A stretch of DNA of 64,000 nt from Peribacillus sp. FSL P2-0133 (GTDB taxonomy: Bacteria > Bacillota > Bacilli > Bacillales > DSM-1321), in NCBI RefSeq assembly GCF_037975445.1, contig NZ_CP150254.1, positions 4,028,001-4,092,000 of the forward strand. The letters run 5' to 3'. This document shows positions 45,571 through 55,465 of this stretch, in pieces. The first letter of the stretch is position 1. Each line of letters starts with the position of its first letter. The position numbers and the translations under genes were made by a program. A model generated the notes under the pieces. It worked only from the letters and a program-made list of their open reading frames with translations, made no database searches and had not been told where the DNA came from.

Positions 45571-46449
45571 CTATACTTTTTCTTTTTTGTTTTTACCGAA
45601 TAAGCCTTGTGGCATGAAAATCAAGATAAGAATCAGTACGACGAAGGCTACAGCATCACGCCATAATGAGTAACCGGCGGCACTGACCAAAGCCTCGATG
45701 ACACCTAGCAATAAGCCACCGACCATCGCGCCCGGTATAATCCCGATCCCTCCAAGTACGGCGGCAACGAATGCCTTCAATCCCGGAAGCACACCCATGA
45801 GCGGCTCGATCTTAATATAGTAAATACCGAAAATGACACCCGCTGCCCCAGCCAATGCGGAACCGATTGCAAAGGTGGCAGAAATCGTGTTATCGACATT
45901 TATTCCCATCAGCTTAGCTGCATCCGCGTCGAAGGAAACGGCACGCATCGCTTTTCCTATTTTTGATTTATGAACGATGATTTGAAGGATGATCATTAGA
46001 ACTACGGCCACTCCAAAAATCAAAACCGATTGGCTATTGATGGAAACTCCAAAAATATTGAACTTTTCTGTCGGCAATACATCATTCGGATAAGCTTCCG
46101 GCTGTGCACCGCGTAGGTAGATGAATCCGTATTCGATCAAAAGGGAAACACCGATGGCAGTGATAAGTGCAGCAATACGTGTTGCGTTACGCAATGGCTT
46201 GTACGCGATACGCTCGATCAAAACCCCAAACAGCGCACAGACCGTCATCGAGATTAATAGGGCGGGAATGAATGACAGATCCAGAACCGTTATCGAGTAA
46301 AACCCAACGAATGAGCCTACCATGAATACATCGCCATGTGCGAAGTTTATCAATTTTACAATCCCGTAAACCATCGTATATCCGAGAGCGATAAGGGCAT
46401 AAATACTTCCTAGTGAAATCCCGTTTATTAACTGTTGTATCAATTCCAT
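45571..46449 (-). CDS. livH: Branched-chain amino acid permease LivH (operon 1)
   Basis: A 292-aa permease with about eight membrane segments beginning ELIQQLINGISLGSIYALIA. It contains GIVKLINFAHGDVFMVG and the coupling loop MRAVSFDADAAKLMGIN. First membrane gene after the binding protein, 163 nt downstream of livK. Confidence 0.95.
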   Translation of the reverse strand: MELIQQLINGISLGSIYALIALGYTMVYGIVKLINFAHGDVFMVGSFVGFYSITVLDLSFIPALLISMTVCALFGVLIERIAYKPLRNATRIAALITAIGVSLLIEYGFIYLRGAQPEAYPNDVLPTEKFNIFGVSINSQSVLIFGVAVVLMIILQIIVHKSKIGKAMRAVSFDADAAKLMGINVDNTISATFAIGSALAGAAGVIFGIYYIKIEPLMGVLPGLKAFVAAVLGGIGIIPGAMVGGLLLGVIEALVSAAGYSLWRDAVAFVVLILILIFMPQGLFGKNKKEKV

Positions 46450-46612
46450 GTTCGACTCTCCTTGAAAATCTAATTTTATGAGTGATTAGTCCAGACTCTT
46501 TTCATTCCGCAATGGGGAAGTTCAGCGACCTGGTATGCTTTGAAAATGAGAATTCGCCAGCACCTTCTTATTGACGAAGGGCCGGCGAAAAGGTTGGAGT
46601 TTTTCTCCGAAA

Positions 46613-47791
46613 TTAAGGATTGATTTTTGTGTTGAATACTTGTTTTCCCTCTTTAAATTCAAGGATGGTAGCAGATTTGATTGGATTATGTTTTTCATCC
46701 AATGTGAATGTACCTGTTACAAGCTCAAGGTCTGCCGTTTTTTCCAGCGCTTCTTTGATTTTTTCTGAATCCGCTGAACCAGCACGTTTAATCGCGTCTG
46801 CAAGGAAGTATCCTGTGTCATATCCTAGAGCGTTAAATGCATCAGGGGATTTATCTTTGTACTTCGCTTTAAATGCTGACACAAAATTCTGAATTTTCTC
46901 ATCAGGGTCACCTGAAGAATAATGGTTCGTGATGAATGTGTTATTTAGAGCTTTTGCACCGGCAATTTCAACTAGCTTAGGAGAATCCCATCCGTCGCCG
47001 CCCATGAATGGTACGTCAAGTCCAGTTTCGCGTGCCTGTTTCACGATCAAACCAGCTTCTTCATAGTAACCAGGAAGGAAAATGAAATCAGGTTTTGCCG
47101 ATTTCAAACGAGTCAATGTGGAACGGAAATCAGTATCTTTCGCAATGTAAGCTTCCTCAGCCACGATCTTTCCGCCATTTTTTTCGAATTGTTCTTTAAA
47201 GGCTGCGGCTAATCCTTTTGAATAATCACTTGCGCTGTCAATATAGATGGCTGCACTTTTCGCTTTGATTTCTTTAGTGGCGAAATTCGCAGCTACTGTC
47301 CCTTGGAACGGATCGATGAAGCTTGTCCGGAAAATGTAATCGTTCAATTTATCCTTGCTGAAAGTGATTTCAGGGCTTGTACCAGATGGTGAGATGACCG
47401 GCACTTTATTATCTTGGGCAATCTGCACTTGTGCAATTGAGTTCGTGCTTGTCGCTGCACCGACGATCGCTGCAACCTGATCTTGTGATGTCAGCTTGAT
47501 CGCTCCGCTTGTCGCTTCAGATGCTTCAGATTTATTATCGACTTTTATAAGTTTGATTTTTTTACCGTCAATGCCTTCTTTATTGATTTCTGCAGTCGCA
47601 AGCTCCAGGCCTTCTGCAATCGATTGTCCATATGAAGCTACGCCGCCAGATAATTCAAGGTTGACACCAATCTTGATCGTATCTCCATCCCCGCTTGATT
47701 TTTCTGATGAACCAGAGCCGGAACAACCAGCCAGCACTCCTGCAGCAAGTGTTAGAGAAAGGAATGCACCTGCTAACTTTTTCTTTTTCAT
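46613..47791 (-). CDS. livK: Branched-chain amino acid binding lipoprotein (operon 1)
   Basis: A 392-aa periplasmic-binding-type lipoprotein. The signal MKKKKLAGAFLSLTLAAG ends in the lipobox VLAGC, followed by a Ser/Gly linker and a type I binding fold starting IKIGVNLELSGGVASYGQS. It captures the substrate on the outer membrane face. The start at 47791 has GGGGGG upstream; five earlier codons are in frame but lack a site. Weak CodY-like AATATTTCGAAAAAT lies about 100 nt upstream (47890-47904, 11 of 15 positions). Confidence 0.93.
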   Translation of the reverse strand: MKKKKLAGAFLSLTLAAGVLAGCSGSGSSEKSSGDGDTIKIGVNLELSGGVASYGQSIAEGLELATAEINKEGIDGKKIKLIKVDNKSEASEATSGAIKLTSQDQVAAIVGAATSTNSIAQVQIAQDNKVPVISPSGTSPEITFSKDKLNDYIFRTSFIDPFQGTVAANFATKEIKAKSAAIYIDSASDYSKGLAAAFKEQFEKNGGKIVAEEAYIAKDTDFRSTLTRLKSAKPDFIFLPGYYEEAGLIVKQARETGLDVPFMGGDGWDSPKLVEIAGAKALNNTFITNHYSSGDPDEKIQNFVSAFKAKYKDKSPDAFNALGYDTGYFLADAIKRAGSADSEKIKEALEKTADLELVTGTFTLDEKHNPIKSATILEFKEGKQVFNTKINP

Positions 47792-48316
47792 AAATAATCC
47801 CCCCATTTTGTAATCAAGCTCTGATGCATGAATATTTATTCAAGATGCCTCAGAAAAAATTGATTAGATGAAATGTTTCAAATTAAATTAATATTTCGAA
47901 AAATAGTTTACCGCATAATTTTCATTCCGTCTATACAATAATTGTGAGAAGATTTCGCTAAATAGGATATTTTTCACAGAGAGTGCTATATCATTTTTAT
48001 CTTTATATATTTTAAATATTGTGAAAATAGGCGATATAATCAGAAAAAACTGATAATTTAATTATATTGATATTGTAAAATCTTTATTAATTGCTCAAAA
48101 AATTTTATTCATTCTCTTATTTTTTTCATCCTATTACTTACATTTTTTCCAAAATACAAGTATATTGATAGGGAATTAAACCCATTTTTTTCATTGTTTT
48201 TTAGTCTTAATTCCTATATCAAAATTGAATAATACTATACTGGATGTATAAAATCGTGCATGAATATCCCCTGCTTTTATCTCCCTGTATATTATGCATA
48301 TCCCGATCATCAATCA
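47792..48316. other. Intergenic region between the two liv operons
   Basis: AT-rich, no gene. It holds the promoter of liv operon 1 with a weak CodY-like box at 47890-47904. Confidence 0.5.
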
Positions 48317-48342
48317 AAAAAACCGCCAAATGGCGGTTCTTG
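48317..48342 (-). terminator. Terminator of liv operon 2, beyond the REP unit
   Basis: AACCGCC-ATTT-GGCGGTT followed by TTTTTGATTG on the minus strand. A near copy (GAACCGCCGTTTGGC) overlaps the livF stop region at 48522-48540. Confidence 0.75.
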
Positions 48343-48376
48343 ACTGTAGACAAACCTGATAATATTTGATTTAACG

Positions 48377-48497
48377 TTGATTGGAACGTAGAGCACTCGC
48401 TTTCCGCGGGCGGTCCCGCCCTCAGCAGACTTTGCGCCTGTGGTGTCTCCCTTGGACGCGCTTTTCCCGCAGGAGTCTCGCACACCCATTCCAAACA
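48377..48497 (-). repeat. Single REP-like unit in inverted orientation
   Basis: On the minus strand GTGCGAGACTCCTGCGGG to GCTCTACG matches the cores at 42577-43070, with divergence in the middle (AGTCTGCTGAGGGCGG). Confidence 0.8.
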
Positions 48498-48536
48498 ACT
48501 CCTTTTGACTAGAAACTCAAACTGCCAAACGGCGGT

Positions 48537-49244
48537 TCAATGGCCTCCTAAATAGGCCATTTTTATTTCTTCACTTGAAGTGAGTTCATCGGCATTGCCC
48601 GAGAGGACGATTCGGCCCGTTTCAACGACATAAGCCCGATCTGCAATGGATAAAGCAAGGTTGGCGTTTTGCTCGACCAAAAGGATCGTTGTGCCGGACT
48701 CACTGATTTCCTGGATGATGTTGAATATTTGCTTCACCAGAAGCGGTGCAAGGCCCATCGAAGGTTCATCGAGCAATAATAAACGTGGTTTCGCCATCAA
48801 AGCCCGACCCATTGCAAGCATCTGCTGTTCACCGCCTGAAAGCGTGCCAGCCTGCTGTTTGATTCTCTCCAGCAGTCTCGGAAATAACTCATAGACCTTT
48901 TTCATGTCTTTATTAATGTTCTCTTTGTCTTTCCGCAAATAGGCCCCAAGCTCCAGGTTTTCGGCAACCGTCATGTTAGCAAAGACACGGCGGCCTTCAG
49001 GTACATGGGATATGCCCATTTTCACGATGGACTGTGCAGCTTTTCCCCCGATCGGATCGCCTTCGAACAGAACTTTTCCTTGCTTTGGTTTTAACAGACC
49101 GGAAATCGTTTTAAGCAACGTGCTTTTTCCCGCTCCGTTCGCCCCGATCAAAGTCACGATTTCCCCCTCGTTTATCTCCATGGAAACCCCTTTTAACGCT
49201 TGGATATTGCCATAATAAACATTGATGTCCTCTATTTTCAGCAT
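48537..49244 (-). CDS. livF: Branched-chain amino acid ABC transporter ATPase LivF (operon 2)
   Basis: A 235-aa paralogue of the operon 1 LivF with the same motifs (GANGAGKSTLLKTISG, LSGGEQQMLAMGRALM, LLLLDEPSMGLAPLL). It differs mainly in a surface segment (KDKENINKDMKKVYELF). Last gene of operon 2; its livG stop/ATG junction is identical in layout to operon 1. Confidence 0.95.
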   Translation of the reverse strand: MLKIEDINVYYGNIQALKGVSMEINEGEIVTLIGANGAGKSTLLKTISGLLKPKQGKVLFEGDPIGGKAAQSIVKMGISHVPEGRRVFANMTVAENLELGAYLRKDKENINKDMKKVYELFPRLLERIKQQAGTLSGGEQQMLAMGRALMAKPRLLLLDEPSMGLAPLLVKQIFNIIQEISESGTTILLVEQNANLALSIADRAYVVETGRIVLSGNADELTSSEEIKMAYLGGH

Positions 49245-50023
49245 CAGGAAACCTCCTCTCCTAAATATGCCTCGATAACCTTTGGATCGTTGCGGATTTC
49301 TTCCGGCTTTCCGTGAGCGATAAGCTGTCCATGATCAAGGACATAAATCCGTTCGCATACCCCCATGACCAATGACATATCATGTTCGATGAGCAAAACG
49401 GTAAGATTGAATTCCCTCCGGATAAAAGCAATGAGGTTCATCAATTCTTTCGTTTCATGCGGGTTCATCCCGGCTGCAGGTTCATCCAGTAAAAGAAGTT
49501 TCGGATTGGCGGCAAGAGCACGGGCAATTTCCAGCCGCCTTTGCTGTCCGTATGGAAGATTCTTCGCTTTTTCATCCTTAAAATGATCAAGGTTGAATAT
49601 CCTCAAGAATTCCAGCGCCTTTTCATTCATTTCCTTTTCTCCGGAAAAATGTCCCGGCACCCGGAATATGGAGCTTGCAATTCCATGCTTGGAAAGCGAG
49701 TGGTAAGCAACCTTCACGTTATCGATCACGGATAACTCACTGAAGAGGCGAATATTTTGAAAGGTCCTCGAAATCCCTTTTCGGGTAATTTTATATGGCG
49801 GCTGCTTATTTAGATTTTCCCCGTTCAAGGCAATCGTTCCTTCTGTAGGGACATACACACCCGTCAATAAATTGAAGAAGGTCGTTTTCCCAGCTCCATT
49901 CGGTCCGATCAAGCCTACTAGTTCCCCTGGAAATAATTCGACGTTCACATCGGACACCGCTTTCAATCCGCCAAAACGGATACCCACCGAATCTACTTTA
50001 AGCAACGGTATTGTGGCTTCCAT
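49244..50023 (-). CDS. livG: Branched-chain amino acid ABC transporter ATPase LivG (operon 2)
   Basis: A 259-aa ATPase with GPNGAGKTTFFNLLTG and LLLLDEPAAGMNPHET. It overlaps livM by 26 nt. Very close to the operon 1 copy, so the operons arose by duplication of the whole cassette. Confidence 0.95.
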   Translation of the reverse strand: MEATIPLLKVDSVGIRFGGLKAVSDVNVELFPGELVGLIGPNGAGKTTFFNLLTGVYVPTEGTIALNGENLNKQPPYKITRKGISRTFQNIRLFSELSVIDNVKVAYHSLSKHGIASSIFRVPGHFSGEKEMNEKALEFLRIFNLDHFKDEKAKNLPYGQQRRLEIARALAANPKLLLLDEPAAGMNPHETKELMNLIAFIRREFNLTVLLIEHDMSLVMGVCERIYVLDHGQLIAHGKPEEIRNDPKVIEAYLGEEVS

Positions 50024-50975
50024 CCTTTTTGCCCCCTTTCGTTTTTTTATGTTTGAACAATGATGTGATTTCTCTTGTTCCCATTAAACCCTGCGGGCGG
50101 AAAATCATCATCAGGATCAGGACAAGACTGTAGATGATCATCCTCGTTTCCGGATAATCCTGAAGGAATGTCGTCACGATCGTCAGTAGAATTGCGGCCA
50201 AAACCGAGCCTGAAAGACTTCCAAGACCGCCAAGTACGACGAAAATCAGTATATCGAAGGATTTCAGGAAACCGAAATTCGATGGCTGGATAATATAAAA
50301 ATTATGGGCATAAAGCGATCCGGCAATTCCGGCAAAAAAAGCTCCGATGACGAAAGCCGCCACTTTATAATAGGTCGTATTGATTCCCATCGCATCAGCT
50401 GCCGTTTCATCTTCCCTTACGGATATGCATGCACGCCCGTGAGTCGAATTGGTGAAATTCCTGATGACTAAGACGGTGATCATGACACAGGCAAAAACCC
50501 ATGGCCAAGTGGTCAGGTGGGATACCTGCATCCCGCTTGCCCCGCCTACATAGTCAATATTCAAAAGGACGATCCGGACAATTTCCCCAAATCCAAGGGT
50601 AGCTATCGCCAAGTAATCCCCCTTCAGACGCAAGCTGGGTATTCCGATCACCATACCCGCAACAGCGGCGATGACGCCCCCAGCCAATATAGCTATGATG
50701 AAAGGAAGTTCCAGCTTCATTGTCATGACTGCGGAAGCATAGGCCCCAACCGCTAAAAAACCTGCATGTCCGATCGAGAACTGCCCGGTTATACCAATGA
50801 TTAAATGAAGGCTCGTCGCCAGCATGATATTGATGCCGATGAACATAAGCGTGTTGATATAAAATGGATTAAGGATACCGTTTGAAATGGTGTACTGCAT
50901 GATTCCGAAAAAAATAAGTGCGAGCACGATCGAGAGCCAAAAACCCTTTGAATTCTTTAAAGTAGTCATCGCCAT
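49998..50975 (-). CDS. livM: Branched-chain amino acid permease LivM (operon 2)
   Basis: A 325-aa permease with GQFSIGHAGFLAVGAYASAV and the coupling loop SVREDETAADAMGIN. The C-terminal tail is Lys-rich (FKHKKTKGGKKDGSH), unlike that of operon 1. It starts 7 nt after livH ends. Confidence 0.95.
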   Translation of the reverse strand: MAMTTLKNSKGFWLSIVLALIFFGIMQYTISNGILNPFYINTLMFIGINIMLATSLHLIIGITGQFSIGHAGFLAVGAYASAVMTMKLELPFIIAILAGGVIAAVAGMVIGIPSLRLKGDYLAIATLGFGEIVRIVLLNIDYVGGASGMQVSHLTTWPWVFACVMITVLVIRNFTNSTHGRACISVREDETAADAMGINTTYYKVAAFVIGAFFAGIAGSLYAHNFYIIQPSNFGFLKSFDILIFVVLGGLGSLSGSVLAAILLTIVTTFLQDYPETRMIIYSLVLILMMIFRPQGLMGTREITSLFKHKKTKGGKKDGSHNTVA

Positions 50976-50982
50976 GTCTCCC

Positions 50983-51861
50983 CTATACTTTTTCTCTTTT
51001 ATTTTTACCGAACAGTCCCTGCGGCAAGAAAATCAAAATCAAGATAAGTACGACGAAAGCCACACCATCGCGCCATAATGAGTAACCGGCTGCACTGACC
51101 AAAGCTTCGATCACTCCAAGCAGCAGACCGCCGACCATCGCTCCCGGAATGATGCCGATGCCGCCCAAGACGGCTGCAACAAATGCTTTAAGGCCAGGAA
51201 GGACACCCATCAACGGTTCGATTTTAATATAGTAGATTCCAAAAATGACACCAGCCGCCCCTGCAAGGGCCGAACCTATGGCGAACGTAGCTGAAATCGT
51301 ATTATTCACATTGATTCCCATCAGCTTTGCAGCTTCGGAATCGAATGAAACGGCACGCATCGCTTTGCCGATTTTGGTTTTATGGACAACGAATTGTAGG
51401 ATGATCATTAATATGATGGAAACAGATAAGATCAATATCGATTGACTGCTGATGGAAACTCCCAATATATCGAGTTTATCCATCGGAAGGACATTATTTG
51501 GATAGGCTTCCGGCTGGGCGCCCCGGATGTAAATCAGCCCATTTTCTATCAGAAGGGAAACACCGATGGCCGTTATCAAGGCTGCAATCCGTGTTGCATT
51601 ACGAAGGGGTTTATAAGCAATGCGTTCGATTAAAACGCCAAAGATGGCACATGTGACCATCGAAATCAATAAAGCCGGGATGAAGGATAAGTCCATTACG
51701 GTAATGGCGTAAAACCCTACAAATGAACCGACCATGAATACGTCGCCATGGGCGAAGTTGATGAGCTTGACGATTCCATATACCATCGTATAACCAAGAG
51801 CGATCAAAGCATAAATGCTTCCGAGTGAAATGCCATTTACCAATTGCTGAATCAGTTCCAT
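50983..51861 (-). CDS. livH: Branched-chain amino acid permease LivH (operon 2)
   Basis: A 292-aa permease with ELIQQLVNGISLGSIYALIA and GIVKLINFAHGDVFMVG. Length equals that of the operon 1 copy. Follows its binding protein by 76 nt. Confidence 0.95.
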   Translation of the reverse strand: MELIQQLVNGISLGSIYALIALGYTMVYGIVKLINFAHGDVFMVGSFVGFYAITVMDLSFIPALLISMVTCAIFGVLIERIAYKPLRNATRIAALITAIGVSLLIENGLIYIRGAQPEAYPNNVLPMDKLDILGVSISSQSILILSVSIILMIILQFVVHKTKIGKAMRAVSFDSEAAKLMGINVNNTISATFAIGSALAGAAGVIFGIYYIKIEPLMGVLPGLKAFVAAVLGGIGIIPGAMVGGLLLGVIEALVSAAGYSLWRDGVAFVVLILILIFLPQGLFGKNKREKV

Positions 51862-51937
51862 ATTGCACTCTCCCCGTTAAGGTGTTTTTTAAGTGAATAT
51901 AGAATAGGGGGAACTTGCCCCCTATTCACATAAGGTA

Positions 51938-53125
51938 TTATGGATTGATTTTTGTCTTGAACGTTTGTTTGCCATCTACATATTCCAAGATGGTCGCCGA
52001 TTTGATCGGATCATGATTTTCATCAAGGTTCAGTGTTCCGGAAACTAATTGAAGATCTTTGACATCTTCCAATGCTTGTCTGATTTTTTCGGGAGAAGCA
52101 TCTCCAGATCTCTTGATGGCATCGGCCAGGTAGTACCCAGTGTCATAGCCAAGTGCGGCAAAGGCATCCGGTGTTTTATCGTATTCCTTTTCGAAGGCTG
52201 CAACGAAATCCTGGATTTTAGCATCTTCATCTTCCGGGGAATAGTGATTCGTGATATAAGTATTTTTTAAAGCTTCCGCTCCGGCAATTTCAACGACCTT
52301 CGGGGAATCCCAGCCGTCCCCACCCATGAATGGAAGGTCTATGCCGTCTTCACGTGCCTGTTTTAAGATCAATCCGACTTCTTCATAATAACCAGGAAGG
52401 AAAACGAACTCCGGTTTTGCGGATTTGATACGTGTCAATGTAGAGCGGAAATCAGTATCTTTCGTTACATAAGCTTCTTCTGCCACGATTTTACCGCCCT
52501 TGGCAGTGAACGCTTCTTTAAAAGCTGCGGCCAGTCCTTTAGAATAATCACTTGCGCTATCCACATAGATCGCAGCCGTCTTTGCCCCTATTTCGTCAGA
52601 TGCGAAATTGGCTGCCACCGTACCTTGGAATGGATCGATAAAGCAAGTTCTGAACACATAATCATTTAATTTTCCAGCTTTGTTGGTAATGTCGGGATTT
52701 GTTGCAGTTGGTGTGAGTAGAGGAACTTTATTATCCTGTGCGACTTGAACCTGTGCCAATGTATTCGTGCTTGTCGCAGATCCGACTACAGCCACAACCT
52801 TGTCCTGGCTGACTAACTTGATCGAACCGCTTGTAGCTTCTGCTGCATCTGATTTATTATCAACCTTAACGATTTCCAGTTTTTTACCGTTGATGCCCTC
52901 TTTATTAATCTCATCGATGGCCAGTTTCAGACCATCTGCAGCCGATTGGCCGAATGATGCCGTACCTCCAGACAATTCAAGGTTGGCCCCAATTTTAATT
53001 GTGTCACCAGATTTTGATGAACCCCCGCCTGAACTGCTAGTTTTCGAGTCGCCGCTACAACCTGCCAGCGCCCCTGCAACCAATGAAAGTGATAGAAACA
53101 CTCCTGCTAGCTTTTTCTTCTTCAT
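51938..53125 (-). CDS. livK: Branched-chain amino acid binding lipoprotein (operon 2)
   Basis: A 395-aa lipoprotein with signal MKKKKLAGVFLSLSLVAG, lipobox ALAGC and a type I binding fold starting IKIGANLELSGGTASFGQS. The start at 53125 follows AAGGGGGT; the 50 extra in-frame codons upstream are not credible. A CodY-like box (13 of 15) lies 58 nt upstream, suggesting repression when branched-chain amino acids are plentiful. Confidence 0.93.
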   Translation of the reverse strand: MKKKKLAGVFLSLSLVAGALAGCSGDSKTSSSGGGSSKSGDTIKIGANLELSGGTASFGQSAADGLKLAIDEINKEGINGKKLEIVKVDNKSDAAEATSGSIKLVSQDKVVAVVGSATSTNTLAQVQVAQDNKVPLLTPTATNPDITNKAGKLNDYVFRTCFIDPFQGTVAANFASDEIGAKTAAIYVDSASDYSKGLAAAFKEAFTAKGGKIVAEEAYVTKDTDFRSTLTRIKSAKPEFVFLPGYYEEVGLILKQAREDGIDLPFMGGDGWDSPKVVEIAGAEALKNTYITNHYSPEDEDAKIQDFVAAFEKEYDKTPDAFAALGYDTGYYLADAIKRSGDASPEKIRQALEDVKDLQLVSGTLNLDENHDPIKSATILEYVDGKQTFKTKINP

Positions 53126-53182
53126 TTGAAACCCCCTTGTTTTGTGTGTTCTTTTAAACAAATAGAATATCTGAATAAAAAT

Positions 53183-53197
53183 AATATTCTGAAAATA
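53183..53197. promoter_or_regulatory. CodY box upstream of liv operon 2
   Basis: AATATTCTGAAAATA matches the AATTTTCWGAAAATT consensus at 13 of 15 positions, in the promoter region of livK. Confidence 0.55.
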
Positions 53198-53275
53198 GTG
53201 TATCTCATTCTTTCGACCCCGTCTATATGATATGGATAAAAAAGTTATTAAAAGGGAATATCTACTATTCGACAC

Positions 53276-53310
53276 AAAAAAACTGACCCTTTATAGAGTC
53301 AGTTGATTTT
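53276..53310 (-). terminator. tcdA terminator
   Basis: AACTGAC and GTCAGTT arms around CCTTTATAGA. T runs occur on both sides, with seven on the minus strand. Confidence 0.8.
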
Positions 53311-53312
53311 TA

Positions 53313-54074
53313 TCAATCGTTTACACGGCGAACTTCAATGTCTTTCAATATATCATTGATCACCCAGCTTGCTGCAATTAAACCCGCAACGGATGGAACG
53401 AAAGCATTCGAAGACGGAGGCATTTGGGCTTTACGGATTTTTGCCTCATCATTACCGACTTCTTTTCGGACATCCTCACGAATGACAATAGGGCTCTCGT
53501 CGGAGAAAACAACGGGAATTCCCTTTGTTATGCCCTCTTTACGCAATCTAGTACGAATGACCTTGGCAAGCGGATCGGTATGCGTTTTGGAGATATCGGC
53601 AATTTGAAAACGCGTCGGGTCCATCTTATTAGCGGCCCCCATGCTTGAAATCACCTTAATATTCCGTTTCAGGCATTCCTTCATCACATGGATCTTATAA
53701 ATGACCGTATCCGATGCATCTATGACATAGTCCAGGCCATAACTGAAGAATTCTTCAAACGTCTCTTCTGTATAGAACATTTTAAGTGCGATCACTTCGC
53801 AGTCGGGATTGATGTCTTGAATGCGATTTTTCATCAATTCCGCTTTCGGTTGACCGACTGTAGATAATAGAGCATGGATCTGCCTGTTTACATTTGTGAT
53901 GTCGACATCGTCTTTATCCACAAGAATAATACGGCCTACCCCGGAACGTGCCAATGCTTCGGCTGAAAATGAACCAACGCCTCCTACCCCCAGGACAGCA
54001 ACGGTCGTGTTTTTCAGAATATCGATTCCTTCCTTGCCAATTGCCAATTCATTTCGTGAAAACTGATGCAGCAT
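53313..54074 (-). CDS. tcdA: tRNA threonylcarbamoyladenosine dehydratase (YrvM)
   Basis: A 253-aa ThiF/E1-like enzyme that cyclises t6A37 of tRNA to ct6A using ATP. The nucleotide motif is GVGGVGSFSAEALARSGVG, then DKDDVDITNVNRQIHAL. The C-terminal part holds PPSSNAFVPSVAGLIAA. In B. subtilis yrvM lies directly beside the 6S RNA gene and aspS; here an M20 peptidase and a NERD gene are inserted between them. Confidence 0.92.
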   Translation of the reverse strand: MLHQFSRNELAIGKEGIDILKNTTVAVLGVGGVGSFSAEALARSGVGRIILVDKDDVDITNVNRQIHALLSTVGQPKAELMKNRIQDINPDCEVIALKMFYTEETFEEFFSYGLDYVIDASDTVIYKIHVMKECLKRNIKVISSMGAANKMDPTRFQIADISKTHTDPLAKVIRTRLRKEGITKGIPVVFSDESPIVIREDVRKEVGNDEAKIRKAQMPPSSNAFVPSVAGLIAASWVINDILKDIEVRRVND

Positions 54075-54185
54075 ATATATTCAACTCCAATAAATTCTGT
54101 TCTTATTTAGCTTTCCAATTAACAATATATCATAAACATCATTAATGACAAGCGAAATATGAGCAGTCTAATCGGAATTGGTGCA

Positions 54186-55334
54186 CTAGGTCATTTTTGA
54201 TAATTTTTGAATGACGGTTGCCAATAGAAGGGTTCTTTCCGTCAGACTTGGAATTTCCATATACTCCTCTTCACTATGTGCATTGCCTCCAATTGGCCCG
54301 AGTCCATCCACTGTCGCGATTCCCAAATCAGAAGAGATGGAAGCATCCGAACCTCCACCCGTGGCAGTATCCGTGATTTCGATGCCAATTTCCTTCCCAG
54401 CCTGACGGATTGTCTCTAAAAGCAAGTTCGTTTTCTCATTTTTTTCCATGGGGGACCGGTCCATTTTCCCGCTTAATGTCGTTATCGTTCCTGAAATATA
54501 GGTTTCAGCACAGATATTTTTCAGTTGCTTGAGGATGATGCCTTCCTGCCTTTTTTCCGAAATCCGCACATCCACAAAAGCAGCCGCATGGGAAGCGATC
54601 ATATTGACAGCGGAACCTCCTTCAATCATGCCGACATTGACGCTGATTCCTTTCTGTTGATCATTCAATTGGTGTAAGGCGATGATCTTATGGGCCAATT
54701 CTTCAATTGCACTTCGTCCCTTTTCCGGTTCGATTCCTGAATGGGCGGCCACCCCGACGATATCCACTTTAAACTGACCGCAGCCCCTTCTTGCCGTGAC
54801 AAGCGAACCGTCCGTCCTAGCCGGTTCAAGAATTAACGCGAACTTCTTATTAGCCGCTTTTTCCGATATGAGTGAAGCGGACGACGGAGATCCGATCTCC
54901 TCATCACTATTAAGAATGATTTGGATATGCTTATAGCCTGTCTGCCCCGTCTGTTTCAAGCAAAGGATCGCATAAAAAAGCTCAACCAAACTGGACTTCA
55001 TATCCGCTACACCAGGACCGTATGCCCGACTTCCTTTCACTTTAAAAGGACGTTTTTGCGCTGTGCCTTCCGAAAAAACCGTATCCATATGGGCGACGAG
55101 CAGAATATGCGGTTGTTGCGCATCACGATGCTGGATGACCAGCTGATTGCCATAATTCTGATGCTCAACGGTATTCACAATAAAATCCAGACTTTCAAAT
55201 TTAGTTTTTAAAATCGAACCAATTTCATCAATACCCTTTTTCGTATGAGAACCACTATCTATATTCACTAGCCGCTCCACTAATTGAAGCATTTCCATCC
55301 TCTTTGCATACAATAAATCTTTCAAAGCCCTCAC
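54186..55334 (-). CDS. M20 family metallopeptidase (glutamate carboxypeptidase-like)
   Basis: A 382-aa dizinc peptidase. Metal ligands and catalytic residues are seen in VAHMDTVF (His, Asp), GPGVADMKSS (Asp), NSDEEIGSP (Glu-Glu), LEPAR (Glu) and GGNAHSEEEY (His). It probably cleaves a C-terminal glutamate or similar from small peptides or folate-like compounds. GTG at 55334 has no good ribosome site; a Met at codon 15 follows AAAGAGG and may be the true start. Confidence 0.85.
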   Translation of the reverse strand: MRALKDLLYAKRMEMLQLVERLVNIDSGSHTKKGIDEIGSILKTKFESLDFIVNTVEHQNYGNQLVIQHRDAQQPHILLVAHMDTVFSEGTAQKRPFKVKGSRAYGPGVADMKSSLVELFYAILCLKQTGQTGYKHIQIILNSDEEIGSPSSASLISEKAANKKFALILEPARTDGSLVTARRGCGQFKVDIVGVAAHSGIEPEKGRSAIEELAHKIIALHQLNDQQKGISVNVGMIEGGSAVNMIASHAAAFVDVRISEKRQEGIILKQLKNICAETYISGTITTLSGKMDRSPMEKNEKTNLLLETIRQAGKEIGIEITDTATGGGSDASISSDLGIATVDGLGPIGGNAHSEEEYMEIPSLTERTLLLATVIQKLSKMT

Positions 55335-55465
55335 TACTTTCTATCCTTGGCTGACTATTGCTCAACCTTACTATAATTTACGAATCTATATTGCGGAATG
55401 TTACTTAAATGGGAATATTTGAAGTTTATTCGATGTTTTTTGGGTTTTTTCGTTAGTTTGGGGTA

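Noticed and set aside
43240..53129. Plus-strand ORFs of 60-120 aa inside the liv operons
   Set aside because: Antisense shadows of well-conserved genes; no ribosome sites or domain features.
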